This document shows, piece after piece, positions 41,461 through 50,018 of a DNA stretch of 64,000 bases. A program made the position numbers and the translations under genes. The DNA lies in NCBI RefSeq assembly GCF_000196675.2, contig NC_015312.1, positions 5,022,001 through 5,086,000 of the forward strand, given 5' to 3'. Within the stretch, counting starts at the first letter, position 1, and every line of letters starts with the position of its first letter. The notes beneath the pieces were generated by a model, which was given only the letters and a program-made list of their open reading frames with translations, did no database searches and had not been told where the DNA came from. The DNA comes from Pseudonocardia benzenivorans CB1190 (lineage in GTDB: Bacteria > Actinomycetota > Actinomycetes > Mycobacteriales > Pseudonocardiaceae).

Positions 41461-42363
41461 TCAGTTCGCGGACTGGGTCCCGTTGCTGGTGGAGGCCGGC
41501 GCAGCCGCGGCGGCGGCGTTCGGGGCGTCGGCGTTGGCGCCGGCGGCCGACAGGCTCGCACCGTCGGAACCGACCTCGCCGCCGTTGGCCAGCAGGTCCT
41601 GCTCCCACTCGGGCAGCGGCTCGTCGCTGCCGACCTCGGGCTTGCCCTCGGCGCCGTCGCGGCCACCGCTGCGCGCCGAGCGGGCCATCAGGCCGTCGGC
41701 CGCGGCGCGGGCGATCACCTTGGTGAGCAGCGCGGCGGAGCGGATCGCGTCGTCGTTGCCCGGGATCGGGAAGTCGACCTCGTCGGGGTCGCAGTTCGTG
41801 TCCAGGATGGAGACGACCGGGATGCCCAGCTTGCGGGCCTCACCGACGGCGATGTGCTCCTTCTTGGTGTCGACGACCCAGACCGCGCTGGGGACCTTCG
41901 ACATGTCGCGGATGCCGCCGAGGGTCTTCTCCAGCTTGTCCTTCTCACGGGTGAGCATGAGGATCTCCTTCTTGGTGCGACCCTCGAAGCCACCCGTCTG
42001 CTCCATCGACTCCAGCTCCTTGAGCCGCTGGAGACGCTTGTGGACGGTCTGGAAGTTGGTGAGCATGCCGCCCAGCCAGCGCTGGTTGACGTACGGCATG
42101 TTGACGCGGCCCGCCTCCTCGGCGATGGCCTCCTGCGCCTGCTTCTTCGTCCCGACGAACATGATCGTGCCGCCGTGCGCCACGGTCTCGCGGACGAACT
42201 CGTAGGCGCGGTCGATGTACGACAGCGTCTGCTGCAGGTCGATGATGTAGATGCCGTTGCGCTCGGTGAGGATGTAGCGCTTCATCTTCGGGTTCCAGCG
42301 GCGGGTCTGGTGCCCGAAGTGCACACCGGAGTCCAGCAGCTGCTTCATGGTGACGACGGCCAT
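41461..42363 (-). CDS. rpsB: 30S ribosomal protein S2
   Basis: 300-residue S2 with the standard core (MKQLLDSGVHFGHQTRRWNP, FVGTKKQAQEAI, PVVSILDTNCDPDEVDFPIP). The last ~75 residues are an Ala-rich, acidic extension typical of actinobacteria. ATG at 42363 follows GAGAGGTG. First gene of the rpsB-tsf-pyrH-frr-cdsA operon. Confidence 0.97.
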   Translation of the reverse strand: MAVVTMKQLLDSGVHFGHQTRRWNPKMKRYILTERNGIYIIDLQQTLSYIDRAYEFVRETVAHGGTIMFVGTKKQAQEAIAEEAGRVNMPYVNQRWLGGMLTNFQTVHKRLQRLKELESMEQTGGFEGRTKKEILMLTREKDKLEKTLGGIRDMSKVPSAVWVVDTKKEHIAVGEARKLGIPVVSILDTNCDPDEVDFPIPGNDDAIRSAALLTKVIARAAADGLMARSARSGGRDGAEGKPEVGSDEPLPEWEQDLLANGGEVGSDGASLSAAGANADAPNAAAAAAPASTSNGTQSAN

Positions 42364-42742
42364 CGCCGATGTTCACCTCTCGATCAGGCGCGGCAGGTGC
42401 CGCGCTCGCGGTTTCGCGGGTCTCCACCGGTCGGTGGGACCGCCCTGGCGCCGCGCCGGCGCCGGAAACCCGTCCACCGCACGGCCCACCGCGAGGAGGG
42501 CCGTCGGTTCGCGGGACCGCCCGGTGCCGTCCACGCCTGCCGGAGATCACCGGCGAGCGAGGTACGCGAGCGCGCGAAGTCACCTCGGACAGCTCTGAGG
42601 TGCAGGTCGAGTGTACGCGGCGGCCCGATCGCGCCTCATCCGGACCGGTCCAGCGGCACTCGGTTGTCCACAACGCGGGCGAGCATCCACAACTTCCCCG
42701 TCGCGCCGCCCGCCGCGGGCCGGATTCCCGCAGGCTGGGCGC
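42364..42742. promoter_or_regulatory. rpsB leader and divergent promoter region with DnaA-box-like sites
   Basis: TACACT on the minus strand (about 42609-42614) is a good -10 box for rpsB, implying a leader of roughly 240 bases that could hold an S2 autoregulatory structure; I did not recognise a known motif. On the + side TTGTCCACA (42664-42672) equals the actinobacterial DnaA box and GCATCCACA (42683-42691) is a weaker copy. The M23 peptidase gene starts at 42743 with CAGGCT six bases before it. Confidence 0.45.
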
Positions 42743-43480
42743 GTGATCGACCGTCCGCTCGCCGCGTGGCTCGCCGCATGTCTGATCGGGTGTGCCGCGC
42801 TGCCGGCCGTCCTCGCGCCGCCTTCCCCCACCCTCGTCGCCGGGAGCCCGGTGTCCGTACCGACGGCGACGGTCCCGGCGGTGCACGACCTCCCCCGCAC
42901 GACCACCGTCGGCCTCGACGCCCGGCGGCGGACCGCGGACCCGCCGGGGACGGTGCCGGGCGGGCCTCCTCCGCACGCGTCGGGCGGGGCGCGGCCGCCG
43001 GCCGGGGCAGCGGCTCCGGACGATCCGTCGGCAGCTGCTGGGCGGCAGGCACGCTACGGCTGGCCGCTGCGGCCGGTCCCGCGTATCGGACAGCGGTTCC
43101 GGGCGCCGCCGAACCCGTGGTCGCCCGGGCATCGTGGCGTCGACCTCGTGGGCGTGCCCGGCCAGGAGGTGCGCGCGGCCCGCGACGGCGTGGTCGCGTT
43201 CGCGGGCCCGCTCGCCGGGCGCGGGGTGGTCTCGGTCCTGCACCCCGACGGGTTGCGCACGACCTACGAGCCCGTGACCGCGACGGTCGCGGTCGGCACG
43301 GTGGTCTCGCGCGGGGCCGTGCTCGGCACGCTGGAACCGGGCCATCCCGGCTGTCCCGCGACGACCTGCCTGCACTGGGGCGTGCGCCGCGGGGATGCGG
43401 ACTACCTCGACCCGCTCGTGCTCGTCGGCGCCGGCCGGGTCCGGCTGCTGCCCGATCCCGGCGACGGGGAACGGCCGTGA
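42743..43480 (+). CDS. Exported M23 (LytM) peptidase
   Basis: 245-residue peptidoglycan endopeptidase-like protein. An N-terminal signal or anchor (AAWLAACLIGCAALPAVLA) is followed by a Pro/Ala/Thr-rich linker and the M23 domain from about residue 110: GHRGVDLVG supplies the first zinc ligands, LHWGVR the last His. Nearby RYGWPLRPV and LGTLEPGHPG are typical of LytM domains. It corresponds to Rv2891 beside rpsB in Mycobacterium tuberculosis. GTG at 42743 is chosen from the nearby -10-like box and signal length. Confidence 0.87.
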   Translation: MIDRPLAAWLAACLIGCAALPAVLAPPSPTLVAGSPVSVPTATVPAVHDLPRTTTVGLDARRRTADPPGTVPGGPPPHASGGARPPAGAAAPDDPSAAAGRQARYGWPLRPVPRIGQRFRAPPNPWSPGHRGVDLVGVPGQEVRAARDGVVAFAGPLAGRGVVSVLHPDGLRTTYEPVTATVAVGTVVSRGAVLGTLEPGHPGCPATTCLHWGVRRGDADYLDPLVLVGAGRVRLLPDPGDGERP

Positions 43481-43487
43481 GGAGCGC

Positions 43488-44777
43488 TCAGCCCGCGGCG
43501 CGATCCTCGAGCCGGCCCCGTAGGCGCACGACCATGCGCGCGTGCAGCTGACACACCCGCGACTCCGTGACGCCCAGCAGCCGGCCGATCTCGGCCAGCG
43601 TCCGGTTCTCGACGTAGTAGAGCTGGACGACGAGGCGGTCGCGCTCGTCGAGCAGGCGGACGGCGGCGGCGAGCTCGCGGTGGGTCTCCTGCAGCGCGAA
43701 CACCTCCGCGGGGTCCGGAGCCGACTCGTCGACGACGCTCTCCGCCACCGACGACGCGCTCTCGGCCAGCGCCTCGACGCTCACCAGCCGTCGGCGCTGT
43801 CCGGCGCGCACGAGCTCGCGCAGCGGCAGGCCGAGCTCCGCGGCGATCTCGCGGCGATCCGGGGCGCGGCCGAGGCGGCGCTCGAGCTGTTCGCGGGTGC
43901 GCTCGATCTCGCGGATCCGACTGCGTACGGTCCGCGGCACCCAGTCCTGCGCGCGCAGCTCGTCGAGCATCGCTCCCCGAATACGTTGTGCTGCATAGGT
44001 TTCGAAGCGAATCCCGCGGGTCGGGTCGAAGCGGGCGATGGCGTCGAGCAGTCCGAAGACGCCGGCCTGGACGAGGTCGGAGACCTCCACGCTCGCGGGC
44101 AGGCCGACGGCCATGCGCGCCGCGACCGCGCGGACCAGCGGCCCGTAGTGCGCGACGAGGAGGTCCCGGACCGTCCTGTCGCGGGGCCCGCCGCGGTCCA
44201 GCCACAGCGCGGCGAGCGTGTCGACGGCCGAGGCCACAGTCGGCCCGGCATGCCGCGCCGCGAACAACTCGGCGGACAGCTCGGCGGACGGGTCGAGGTG
44301 CGGCTGTGCAGGCGGCTCGATGTGTGGCTCGACCGCCCACCCGACGGGCAACTCGACGGCCGACGCGATGGGCCGCTCGACGACCGGCGCGGCAGCCGAC
44401 CCGGCGGGCCGCACAGGGGGCCGCTCGACGGGTCTTCCCTCGGACCGCTCGGGCTGCGCGCCGGCAGGCAGCTCGGCGGGCCACTCGGCGGGCGCCGCGA
44501 CCGCGAGGGCGAGGTTCGGGTCGGTGTCGGTCTCGGACGGTTTCGACAGGTTCGTCACCGAGTCGTTCGCTCCCGGCGTGTCACTGATCGCGACCGGCGG
44601 TTGGTCACGCTGCGCAGTCACCGACTGCAGGGCCGCACGGCGCGGAGGAGTCGGCACCGGCGGGGCGAACACGTCTCCGGGCGGGCCGGCCAATGCCGCA
44701 ACAACGGCGGCGGACAGCGCTGTGAACTGGAGATCCTCTGTCAGGGGCCGCTCATGCCCTGGGGTGCGCCTGGTCAT
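43488..44777 (-). CDS. whiG: WhiG/FliA-type RNA polymerase sigma factor with long N-terminal extension
   Basis: 429-residue sigma factor. The C-terminal ~245 residues hold regions 2 to 4: GLPASVEVSDLVQAGVFGLL and IRFETYAAQRIRGAML (region 2), LDWVP-like AQDWVPRTVRSRIREI (region 3), and RTLAEIGRLLGVTESRVCQL (region 4 helix-turn-helix). This is the WhiG/FliA group that drives sporulation or motility genes. The first ~185 residues are Pro/Ala/Glu-rich and disordered; WhiG is normally ~250-280 residues. ATG at 44777 lies 26 bases inside xerC; a later in-frame GTG would give a normal-sized protein, so the extension needs proof. The ortholog name is tentative. Confidence 0.82.
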   Translation of the reverse strand: MTRRTPGHERPLTEDLQFTALSAAVVAALAGPPGDVFAPPVPTPPRRAALQSVTAQRDQPPVAISDTPGANDSVTNLSKPSETDTDPNLALAVAAPAEWPAELPAGAQPERSEGRPVERPPVRPAGSAAAPVVERPIASAVELPVGWAVEPHIEPPAQPHLDPSAELSAELFAARHAGPTVASAVDTLAALWLDRGGPRDRTVRDLLVAHYGPLVRAVAARMAVGLPASVEVSDLVQAGVFGLLDAIARFDPTRGIRFETYAAQRIRGAMLDELRAQDWVPRTVRSRIREIERTREQLERRLGRAPDRREIAAELGLPLRELVRAGQRRRLVSVEALAESASSVAESVVDESAPDPAEVFALQETHRELAAAVRLLDERDRLVVQLYYVENRTLAEIGRLLGVTESRVCQLHARMVVRLRGRLEDRAAG

Positions 44778-45684
44778 GGACCACCTTCAGCCTGTCGACC
44801 GTGACGTGCGTGTAGAGCTGCGTCGTCGACAGCGTAGCGTGACCAAGCAGTTCCTGTACGTAACGAAGGTCGGCGCCGCCGTCGAGGAGATGCGTGGCGG
44901 CGGCGTGCCGCAGCCCGTGGGGGCCGATGTCGGGCGCACCGGGTACCGCGGCGACCGCAGCGTGCACCACCGACCGCGCCACCCGGGGGTCGAGGCGTCG
45001 GCCGCGGACCCCGAGCAGGAGCGCCGGCGGACCTCCGGTCCGTGCCAGCGCGGGTCTGCCGGCGGCGAGCCACGTCCGCAACGCGCGCTCCGCCGGTACG
45101 CCGTAGACGACGGTTCGCTCGCGGTTCCCCTTGCCCAGCACACGGACGGTGCGCGCGCTCTGGTCGACGTCGTCGACGTCGATGCCGCACACCTCGGCCA
45201 CCCGCACCCCGGTCGCGTACAACAGCTCGAGGAGCAGCTGGTCGCGCAGGGCGACGGGATCACGCTCCGCGGCGCCGGAGGCAGCCGCGTCCATGAGGTC
45301 GGCCGCCTGGTCGGCGCGCAGCACCGACGGGAGCCGTCGCTGCGGCCGCGGGGAGTCGAGCCGGGCGCCCGGGTCGGAGTCGAGCAGCCCGGTGCGGTGG
45401 GCCCACGCGGTGAACGTGCGGGCGGCCGCCGCGCGCCGGGCCAGAGTGGACCGGCTCGTGCCCGCGGCGTGGGCCTCTGCGAGCCAGGAGCGCAGCAGGC
45501 CCAGGTCGAGTACGGCGAGGTCGTCGCCGGGCAGCCGTCCCAGGAGCCCGGCGAGGTCGGACCGGTAGGCGCGAACCGTGTGCGACGAGCGTCCGCGTTC
45601 ACGGTCCAGGTGGGCCGTGAACGCGTCGAGATGCCCGGCCACCGTCGGCGGGAGCTCCGTGCGGTCCGCTCGCTGCGCGCCCAT
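44752..45684 (-). CDS. xerC: Tyrosine recombinase XerC
   Basis: 310-residue site-specific recombinase that resolves chromosome dimers at dif. ATGVRVAEVCG holds the first catalytic Arg, HGLRHAAATHLL the His-Xaa-Xaa-Arg, LGHATLSTTQLYTH the second His and the nucleophile Tyr. The N-terminal SAM-like core-binding domain is complete. ATG at 45684 is chosen over the in-frame TTG at 45720, because that TTG is part of a TTGACC -35 box with a 17-base spacer to a weak -10 seven bases before the ATG. It overlaps the sigma-factor gene. Confidence 0.93.
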   Translation of the reverse strand: MGAQRADRTELPPTVAGHLDAFTAHLDRERGRSSHTVRAYRSDLAGLLGRLPGDDLAVLDLGLLRSWLAEAHAAGTSRSTLARRAAAARTFTAWAHRTGLLDSDPGARLDSPRPQRRLPSVLRADQAADLMDAAASGAAERDPVALRDQLLLELLYATGVRVAEVCGIDVDDVDQSARTVRVLGKGNRERTVVYGVPAERALRTWLAAGRPALARTGGPPALLLGVRGRRLDPRVARSVVHAAVAAVPGAPDIGPHGLRHAAATHLLDGGADLRYVQELLGHATLSTTQLYTHVTVDRLKVVHDQAHPRA

Positions 45685-45962
45685 CCGTCCACGGTCATCG
45701 GACGACGCCCGGGCGGTCAAGCGCGGCGCGCCGCGGTCGGACGATCGGCCCAGGTGTCCGCCCCCGCAGGCAGGCCGCCACGCTCAGGCCCGCCGCCACC
45801 CGGGCGAGGTATGCGGGTGCGCACGCCCTGAGTCCCCGCACCAGCCGCCCGGGGTTCCCCGCGCACGACCCGCGCGACGGCCGAACCGGTCGCCGTGCGA
45901 CCGCGAAGCCGGTCGGACGGGGTCGGTCCGCCCGCGACCCGCGAGCCCGGTCGGACCCGGCC

Positions 45963-47666
45963 TCACCGTCGCGGCGTCGCACGCTGCCACAACCCGTCGC
46001 GGTACTCGGCGAGGCCCAGCCGTTCGAGATCGATCAGCCCGGCGCGGACGACGTCGAGCGGCAGACCGGCCTCCATCGCGAGCCAGCGCGGATCGCGGGC
46101 GGCTCGGGTCGGGAGGGCGTCGTGCACGGCTGCCTGCGCCTTGTCGAGATGGTCGGTGGCCCGGGTCGGCCGCGGGCGGTCGACCGCCAGGTCGATGCCG
46201 AGCCGGCCGACGGCCTCGAGGACCTCCTCCGGCCGCGTCACGAGGGTCGCGCCGTGCCGGAGCAGCTCGTGGCAGCCCGCGGACAGCCCGGAGGTCACCG
46301 GCCCGGGCACGGCCATGACAACACGGCCGAGCGCGCGGGCATCGGCCGCCGTGCGCTGGGCGCCGCTGCGCACCCCCGCCTCGACCACGAGCGTTCCGGC
46401 TCCGATCCCGGCCAGCAACCGGTTGCGGACCAGGAAGCGGTGCCGCGCAGGCACCGCGCCCGGCGGGTACTCGCTGACGACGAGGCCAGTCGCGGCGATG
46501 CGCGCGAGCAGCTCGGAGTGGGCGGCCGGGTAGGCTCGGTCGACCCCGCAGGCCATGACCGCCACCGTCGGGCGCCGGGCCGCGAGCGCACCGCGGTGCG
46601 CTGCGGCGTCGATCCCGAACGCGGCCCCGGAGACGACGGTGTACTCGGCCGCGGCCAGCCCCGCCGCGAGGTCCCCGGCGACGTGCACGCCGTAGCCGGT
46701 GGCCGCGCGGGCCCCGACGACCGCGACCGCCCGCTCGCTGACCTCGAGCAACGAGGCGGGCCCACGGACCCACAGCGCGAGCGGCGCCGCCAGCTCACGG
46801 ACGCCTGCGTTGTCGAAGGCGGCGAACGCCCAGTGCGGCCAGCCCGGGTGCTCCGGAGCCAGGAGCCGCGCCCCGAGCGCGGCGGCGGCATCGAGGTCGG
46901 CGTCGATCCGGTCGACCGTGCGGCGGGCACCGGTCGCGGCGCGCACCGCGTCGGGGACCGCGCCGCGCCGCACCCGCTCCGCCGCCTCGACCGGCCCCAC
47001 CTGGGCGACGAAGACACCCAGCGCCGCAGCAGGCGGCTCCGCGACCCGCGAGAGGTAGGCGCGGGCCCGCAGGACCTCCACCGCGACCGCGGGCGCCGCG
47101 ATCGGGGGCGAGGAGCTCGGCTGGGCAGAGCACGGCTCGGACTCGACCACCACGAAGCGACCACCCGGCTCCTCGGCCCCGGTGACGACGAGTCCTGGCC
47201 GCGCCGGAACAGACCGCGCCGCAGCGGCCTGTGTCCCGGCGGCCGGTAGCGGATCGCACCGCGTCGCACCAGCCTGCGTCGCACCGGCCTGCACCTGAAC
47301 GCCTTGCGTCTGAGCAGGCTGGCTGTGAACGTGCTGCGTCTGAGAAGGCTGTGCCGAACCGGTCTGCGGCGGAGTAGCCTGCGCCGGATCGACGGGCGCC
47401 CGAGCGTCCTGCGTCGAAGCGGTCTTCGCCCGTGCGCCTTGCGGGGGCGCTCCGGCCCGCGTCGGGCCGGCCCACGTCGCGGCAGGCCGCGAAGGAGCGA
47501 CCAGCGTCGGCCCGCTCGGAACCGCACCACCCCGCACCGGAACGATCTGCGTCGATGTCTCCTGCTTCTCATCGGCCCGCGTCGGCCCACCCTCCGCGTC
47601 GGCGTGCGACGGAGGGGTCGTCCCGGTCGGGGCCGCCATCTCATGGCGGCGGTCGTCGGCGCTCAC
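45963..47666 (-). CDS. dprA: DNA-processing protein DprA with long N-terminal extension
   Basis: 567-residue protein that loads RecA on incoming single-stranded DNA. The Rossmann-like core has AVVGARAATGYGVHVAGDLA, SGAAFGIDAAAHRGAL, VMACGVDRAYPAAH and FLVRNRLLAGIGAGTLVVEA. A winged-helix domain closes the protein. The first ~190 residues are Gln/Ala/Thr/Pro-rich with repeats such as QAGATQAGAT; DprA is normally about 390 residues. GTG at 47666 overlaps the comM stop (GTGA), supporting the long form, but an internal start is possible. Confidence 0.9.
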   Translation of the reverse strand: MSADDRRHEMAAPTGTTPPSHADAEGGPTRADEKQETSTQIVPVRGGAVPSGPTLVAPSRPAATWAGPTRAGAPPQGARAKTASTQDARAPVDPAQATPPQTGSAQPSQTQHVHSQPAQTQGVQVQAGATQAGATRCDPLPAAGTQAAAARSVPARPGLVVTGAEEPGGRFVVVESEPCSAQPSSSPPIAAPAVAVEVLRARAYLSRVAEPPAAALGVFVAQVGPVEAAERVRRGAVPDAVRAATGARRTVDRIDADLDAAAALGARLLAPEHPGWPHWAFAAFDNAGVRELAAPLALWVRGPASLLEVSERAVAVVGARAATGYGVHVAGDLAAGLAAAEYTVVSGAAFGIDAAAHRGALAARRPTVAVMACGVDRAYPAAHSELLARIAATGLVVSEYPPGAVPARHRFLVRNRLLAGIGAGTLVVEAGVRSGAQRTAADARALGRVVMAVPGPVTSGLSAGCHELLRHGATLVTRPEEVLEAVGRLGIDLAVDRPRPTRATDHLDKAQAAVHDALPTRAARDPRWLAMEAGLPLDVVRAGLIDLERLGLAEYRDGLWQRATPRR

Positions 47667-49174
47667 GCGGCTCTCCGATCGCGGAAGTAGAGCGCGGTCT
47701 CGACGGTCTGCCGGTCGGGCCGGTCGAGCCCCGCGAGGTCCGCGACGGTCCAGGACACGCGCAGCGCGCGGTCGGCCCCGCGCGCGGTGAGCTCGCCCGC
47801 GCGCAGGCCGGCCTCCAGCGGTCGGAGCGCGTCACGCGACAGCGCGAACCGCGACCGCAGGACCGGCCCGGGAACCTCGGCGTTGGTGCGCCAGCCGTGC
47901 GCGGCCCAGCGTTCGGTGGCGGCGGCACGCGCCGCCAGCACCCTCGCCCGGACCATGGCCGTGCTCTCCCCCTGGTCACCGCTGGTCAGGGCCGTGACGG
48001 GATGCATCCGGCAGCGCAGGTCGACGCGGTCGAGCAGCGGGCCCGACAGCCTGCCGAGGTAACGCCGCCGCACCAGCGAGGTGCAGACGCAGTCGCGGTC
48101 GTGCGCCGGGGCGCACGGGCACGGGTTGGCGGCGAGGACGAGCTGGAACCTGGCCGGGTAGGTCACGGTGCCCTCGGCCCGGGAGAGCCTGACCTCGCCC
48201 TCCTCGAGGGGCGTGCGCAGCGACTCGAGCAGCCGCGGTCCGAACTCGGCGCACTCGTCGAGGAACAACACCCCTCGGTGCGCGAGCGAGACCGCTCCGG
48301 GGCGGGCGACCCCGCTGCCGCCGCCGACGAGCGCGGCCGCCGACGTCGAGTGGTGGGGGGCGACGAACGGGGGGACGGTGCTGAGCAGCCCGTCGGCGGG
48401 CAACCGGCCCGCGACGGAGCGGATCGCGGCGAGCGCGAGCGCGTCGTCGGGAGGAAGGTCGGGGAGCAGGCCGACGAACCGCTGCGCGAGCATCGTCTTG
48501 CCCGTGCCGGGTGGCCCGACCATCAGGAGGTGGTGTCCGCCTGCGGCGGCGACCTCGAGCGCGTGCCGGGCGTCGGACTGCCCGACGACGTCGGCCAGGT
48601 CGGGCGGCGACGGCGGCGCGCCGGCCTCGCCGACCGCGTCCGGAGCCGTCAGCGGCGTCCCCTCGACGAGGAACTCCACGACCTGGGCGAGCGAGCCGGC
48701 GCCGTGCACCTCCAGCCCCGCCACCAGCGACGCCTCGGCGAGCGCCGCGACCGGCACGACGACGCGCCGCAGCCCGGCCGTCCGGGCGGCCAGCAGACAG
48801 GGCAGGACGCCCCGGATCGCGCGCAGGCGCCCGTCGAGTGCGAGCTCCCCGAGCAGTGCCGTGCGGTGCAACGCACCCTGCGGGATCGTCCCCGAGGCCG
48901 CCAGCACGGCGCACGCGAGGGCCAGATCGAAGCCGGAGCCGGCCTTGCGCAGCGTCGCGGGTGAGAGGGCGAGCACGATCCGCTCGTTCGGCCAGTGCCG
49001 CCCGGAGTTGACGACGGCCGCCCGGACCCGGTCGCGCGACTCGTGCAGGGCCGCGTCGGGCAGCCCGACGAGGTGGATCCCCGGCAGCCCGCCGCCGATC
49101 GCGGCCTCGATCTCGACGACCGTGCCGTCGACACCCTGCAGCGCGACCGACCACGACCGCGCGAGCCCGCCCAC
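47663..49174 (-). CDS. comM: YifB/ComM-family Mg-chelatase-like AAA+ ATPase
   Basis: 503-residue hexameric helicase that promotes branch migration in transformation in Gram-negatives (ComM). Domain order is the N-terminal S5-like Lon/ChlI domain (GLPGIHLVGLPDAALHESRD), the AAA+ module with MVGPPGTGKTMLAQR (Walker A) and GVLFLDECAEF (Walker B), and a C-terminal domain. NPCPCAPAHDRDC is the zinc-like cysteine insert. GTG at 49174 shares one base with the yraN stop (TAGTG). Coupled to yraN and dprA. Confidence 0.93.
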   Translation of the reverse strand: MGGLARSWSVALQGVDGTVVEIEAAIGGGLPGIHLVGLPDAALHESRDRVRAAVVNSGRHWPNERIVLALSPATLRKAGSGFDLALACAVLAASGTIPQGALHRTALLGELALDGRLRAIRGVLPCLLAARTAGLRRVVVPVAALAEASLVAGLEVHGAGSLAQVVEFLVEGTPLTAPDAVGEAGAPPSPPDLADVVGQSDARHALEVAAAGGHHLLMVGPPGTGKTMLAQRFVGLLPDLPPDDALALAAIRSVAGRLPADGLLSTVPPFVAPHHSTSAAALVGGGSGVARPGAVSLAHRGVLFLDECAEFGPRLLESLRTPLEEGEVRLSRAEGTVTYPARFQLVLAANPCPCAPAHDRDCVCTSLVRRRYLGRLSGPLLDRVDLRCRMHPVTALTSGDQGESTAMVRARVLAARAAATERWAAHGWRTNAEVPGPVLRSRFALSRDALRPLEAGLRAGELTARGADRALRVSWTVADLAGLDRPDRQTVETALYFRDRRAA

Positions 49175-49530
49175 TAGAACGCCTCGCGGTAGTGCTGGAT
49201 CGTGGCCGGCCGGCCCGGCTCGATCACGATGGCCAGCACGTCGAACCGCACGGCGCACCACGGCAACCCGTGCGCGGCGAGCCACGCCTGCGTGACCCGC
49301 CGGATCCGGGCGATCTTGCGGTCGGTCACCGCCTCGGCGGGCTCGCCGAAGGCCGTCCCCGAACGCGTCTTGACCTCGCAGACCACCAGGCCCGCCGAGC
49401 CGGTCGCGATGATGTCGAGCTCGCCCTCGCGGCACCGCCAGTTGCGGTCCAGCACGACGAGACCCTGCTTCTCGAGGTACTCGGCCGCGACGTCCTCACC
49501 GCGGCGGCCCAGCACGTCCTTCGCTGCCAT
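49174..49530 (-). CDS. yraN: YraN family endonuclease-fold protein (UPF0102)
   Basis: 118-residue protein of the restriction-endonuclease-like fold. RRGEDVAAEYLEKQGL, NWRCREGELDIIA and VVCEVKTRSGTAFG give the Glu, Asp and Glu-x-Lys active-site pattern. The cellular role is not settled. ATG at 49530. It opens a coupled yraN-comM-dprA run linked to DNA uptake and recombination. Confidence 0.92.
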   Translation of the reverse strand: MAAKDVLGRRGEDVAAEYLEKQGLVVLDRNWRCREGELDIIATGSAGLVVCEVKTRSGTAFGEPAEAVTDRKIARIRRVTQAWLAAHGLPWCAVRFDVLAIVIEPGRPATIQHYREAF

Positions 49531-49581
49531 GCCGACAACGATCGGGCCTCGCCGCGGGCCGCAGGGCCCGTCGCGACGATC

Positions 49582-49609
49582 TGTGGACGACCCCGCCGCA
49601 TGTGGACAA
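49582..49609. promoter_or_regulatory. Pair of DnaA-box-like sites
   Basis: TGTGGACAA (49601-49609) is the exact complement of TTGTCCACA, and TGTGGACGA (49582-49590) differs at one base. They lie in the 164-base gap between yraN and the DUF2469 gene, 19 bases apart and in the same direction. Binding by DnaA is a prediction from sequence only. Confidence 0.4.
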
Positions 49610-49694
49610 CCGACCCGGTTCCGTCGCGGAGCACCCGGAACCGTCGGCGTGCCGTGGTAGGCGAGTGTCCCCTAGCCGCGCTGTCCGGACGGGT

Positions 49695-50018
49695 TCACGA
49701 GCCGAACGGGCCGTCGTCGGGCAGGCGCAGGTCGGGCTTGTCGAGCTCCTCGATGTTGACGTCCTTGAACGTCAGCACCCGGACGTTCTTGACGAACCGC
49801 GCCGGCCGGTACATGTCCCACACCCAGGCGTCGGACATGCGGACCTCGAAGTAGATCTCGCCGTCGGCGTTGCGCGGCGCGACGTCGACCGAGTTGGCCA
49901 GGTAGAAGCGCCGTTCGGTCTCCACGACGTAGGAGAACTGGGCGACGATGTCGCGGTACTCCTTGTAGAGCGTGAGCTCCATCTCGGTCTCGTACTTCTC
50001 GAGATCCTCGGCGCTCAC
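49695..50018 (-). CDS. DUF2469 family protein
   Basis: 107-residue cytoplasmic protein, highly conserved in actinobacteria next to rnhB. SAEDLEKYETEMELTLYKEY and MSDAWVWDMYRPARFVKNV are family marks. Function unknown. GTG at 50018 overlaps the rnhB stop by four bases. Confidence 0.88.
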   Translation of the reverse strand: MSAEDLEKYETEMELTLYKEYRDIVAQFSYVVETERRFYLANSVDVAPRNADGEIYFEVRMSDAWVWDMYRPARFVKNVRVLTFKDVNIEELDKPDLRLPDDGPFGS

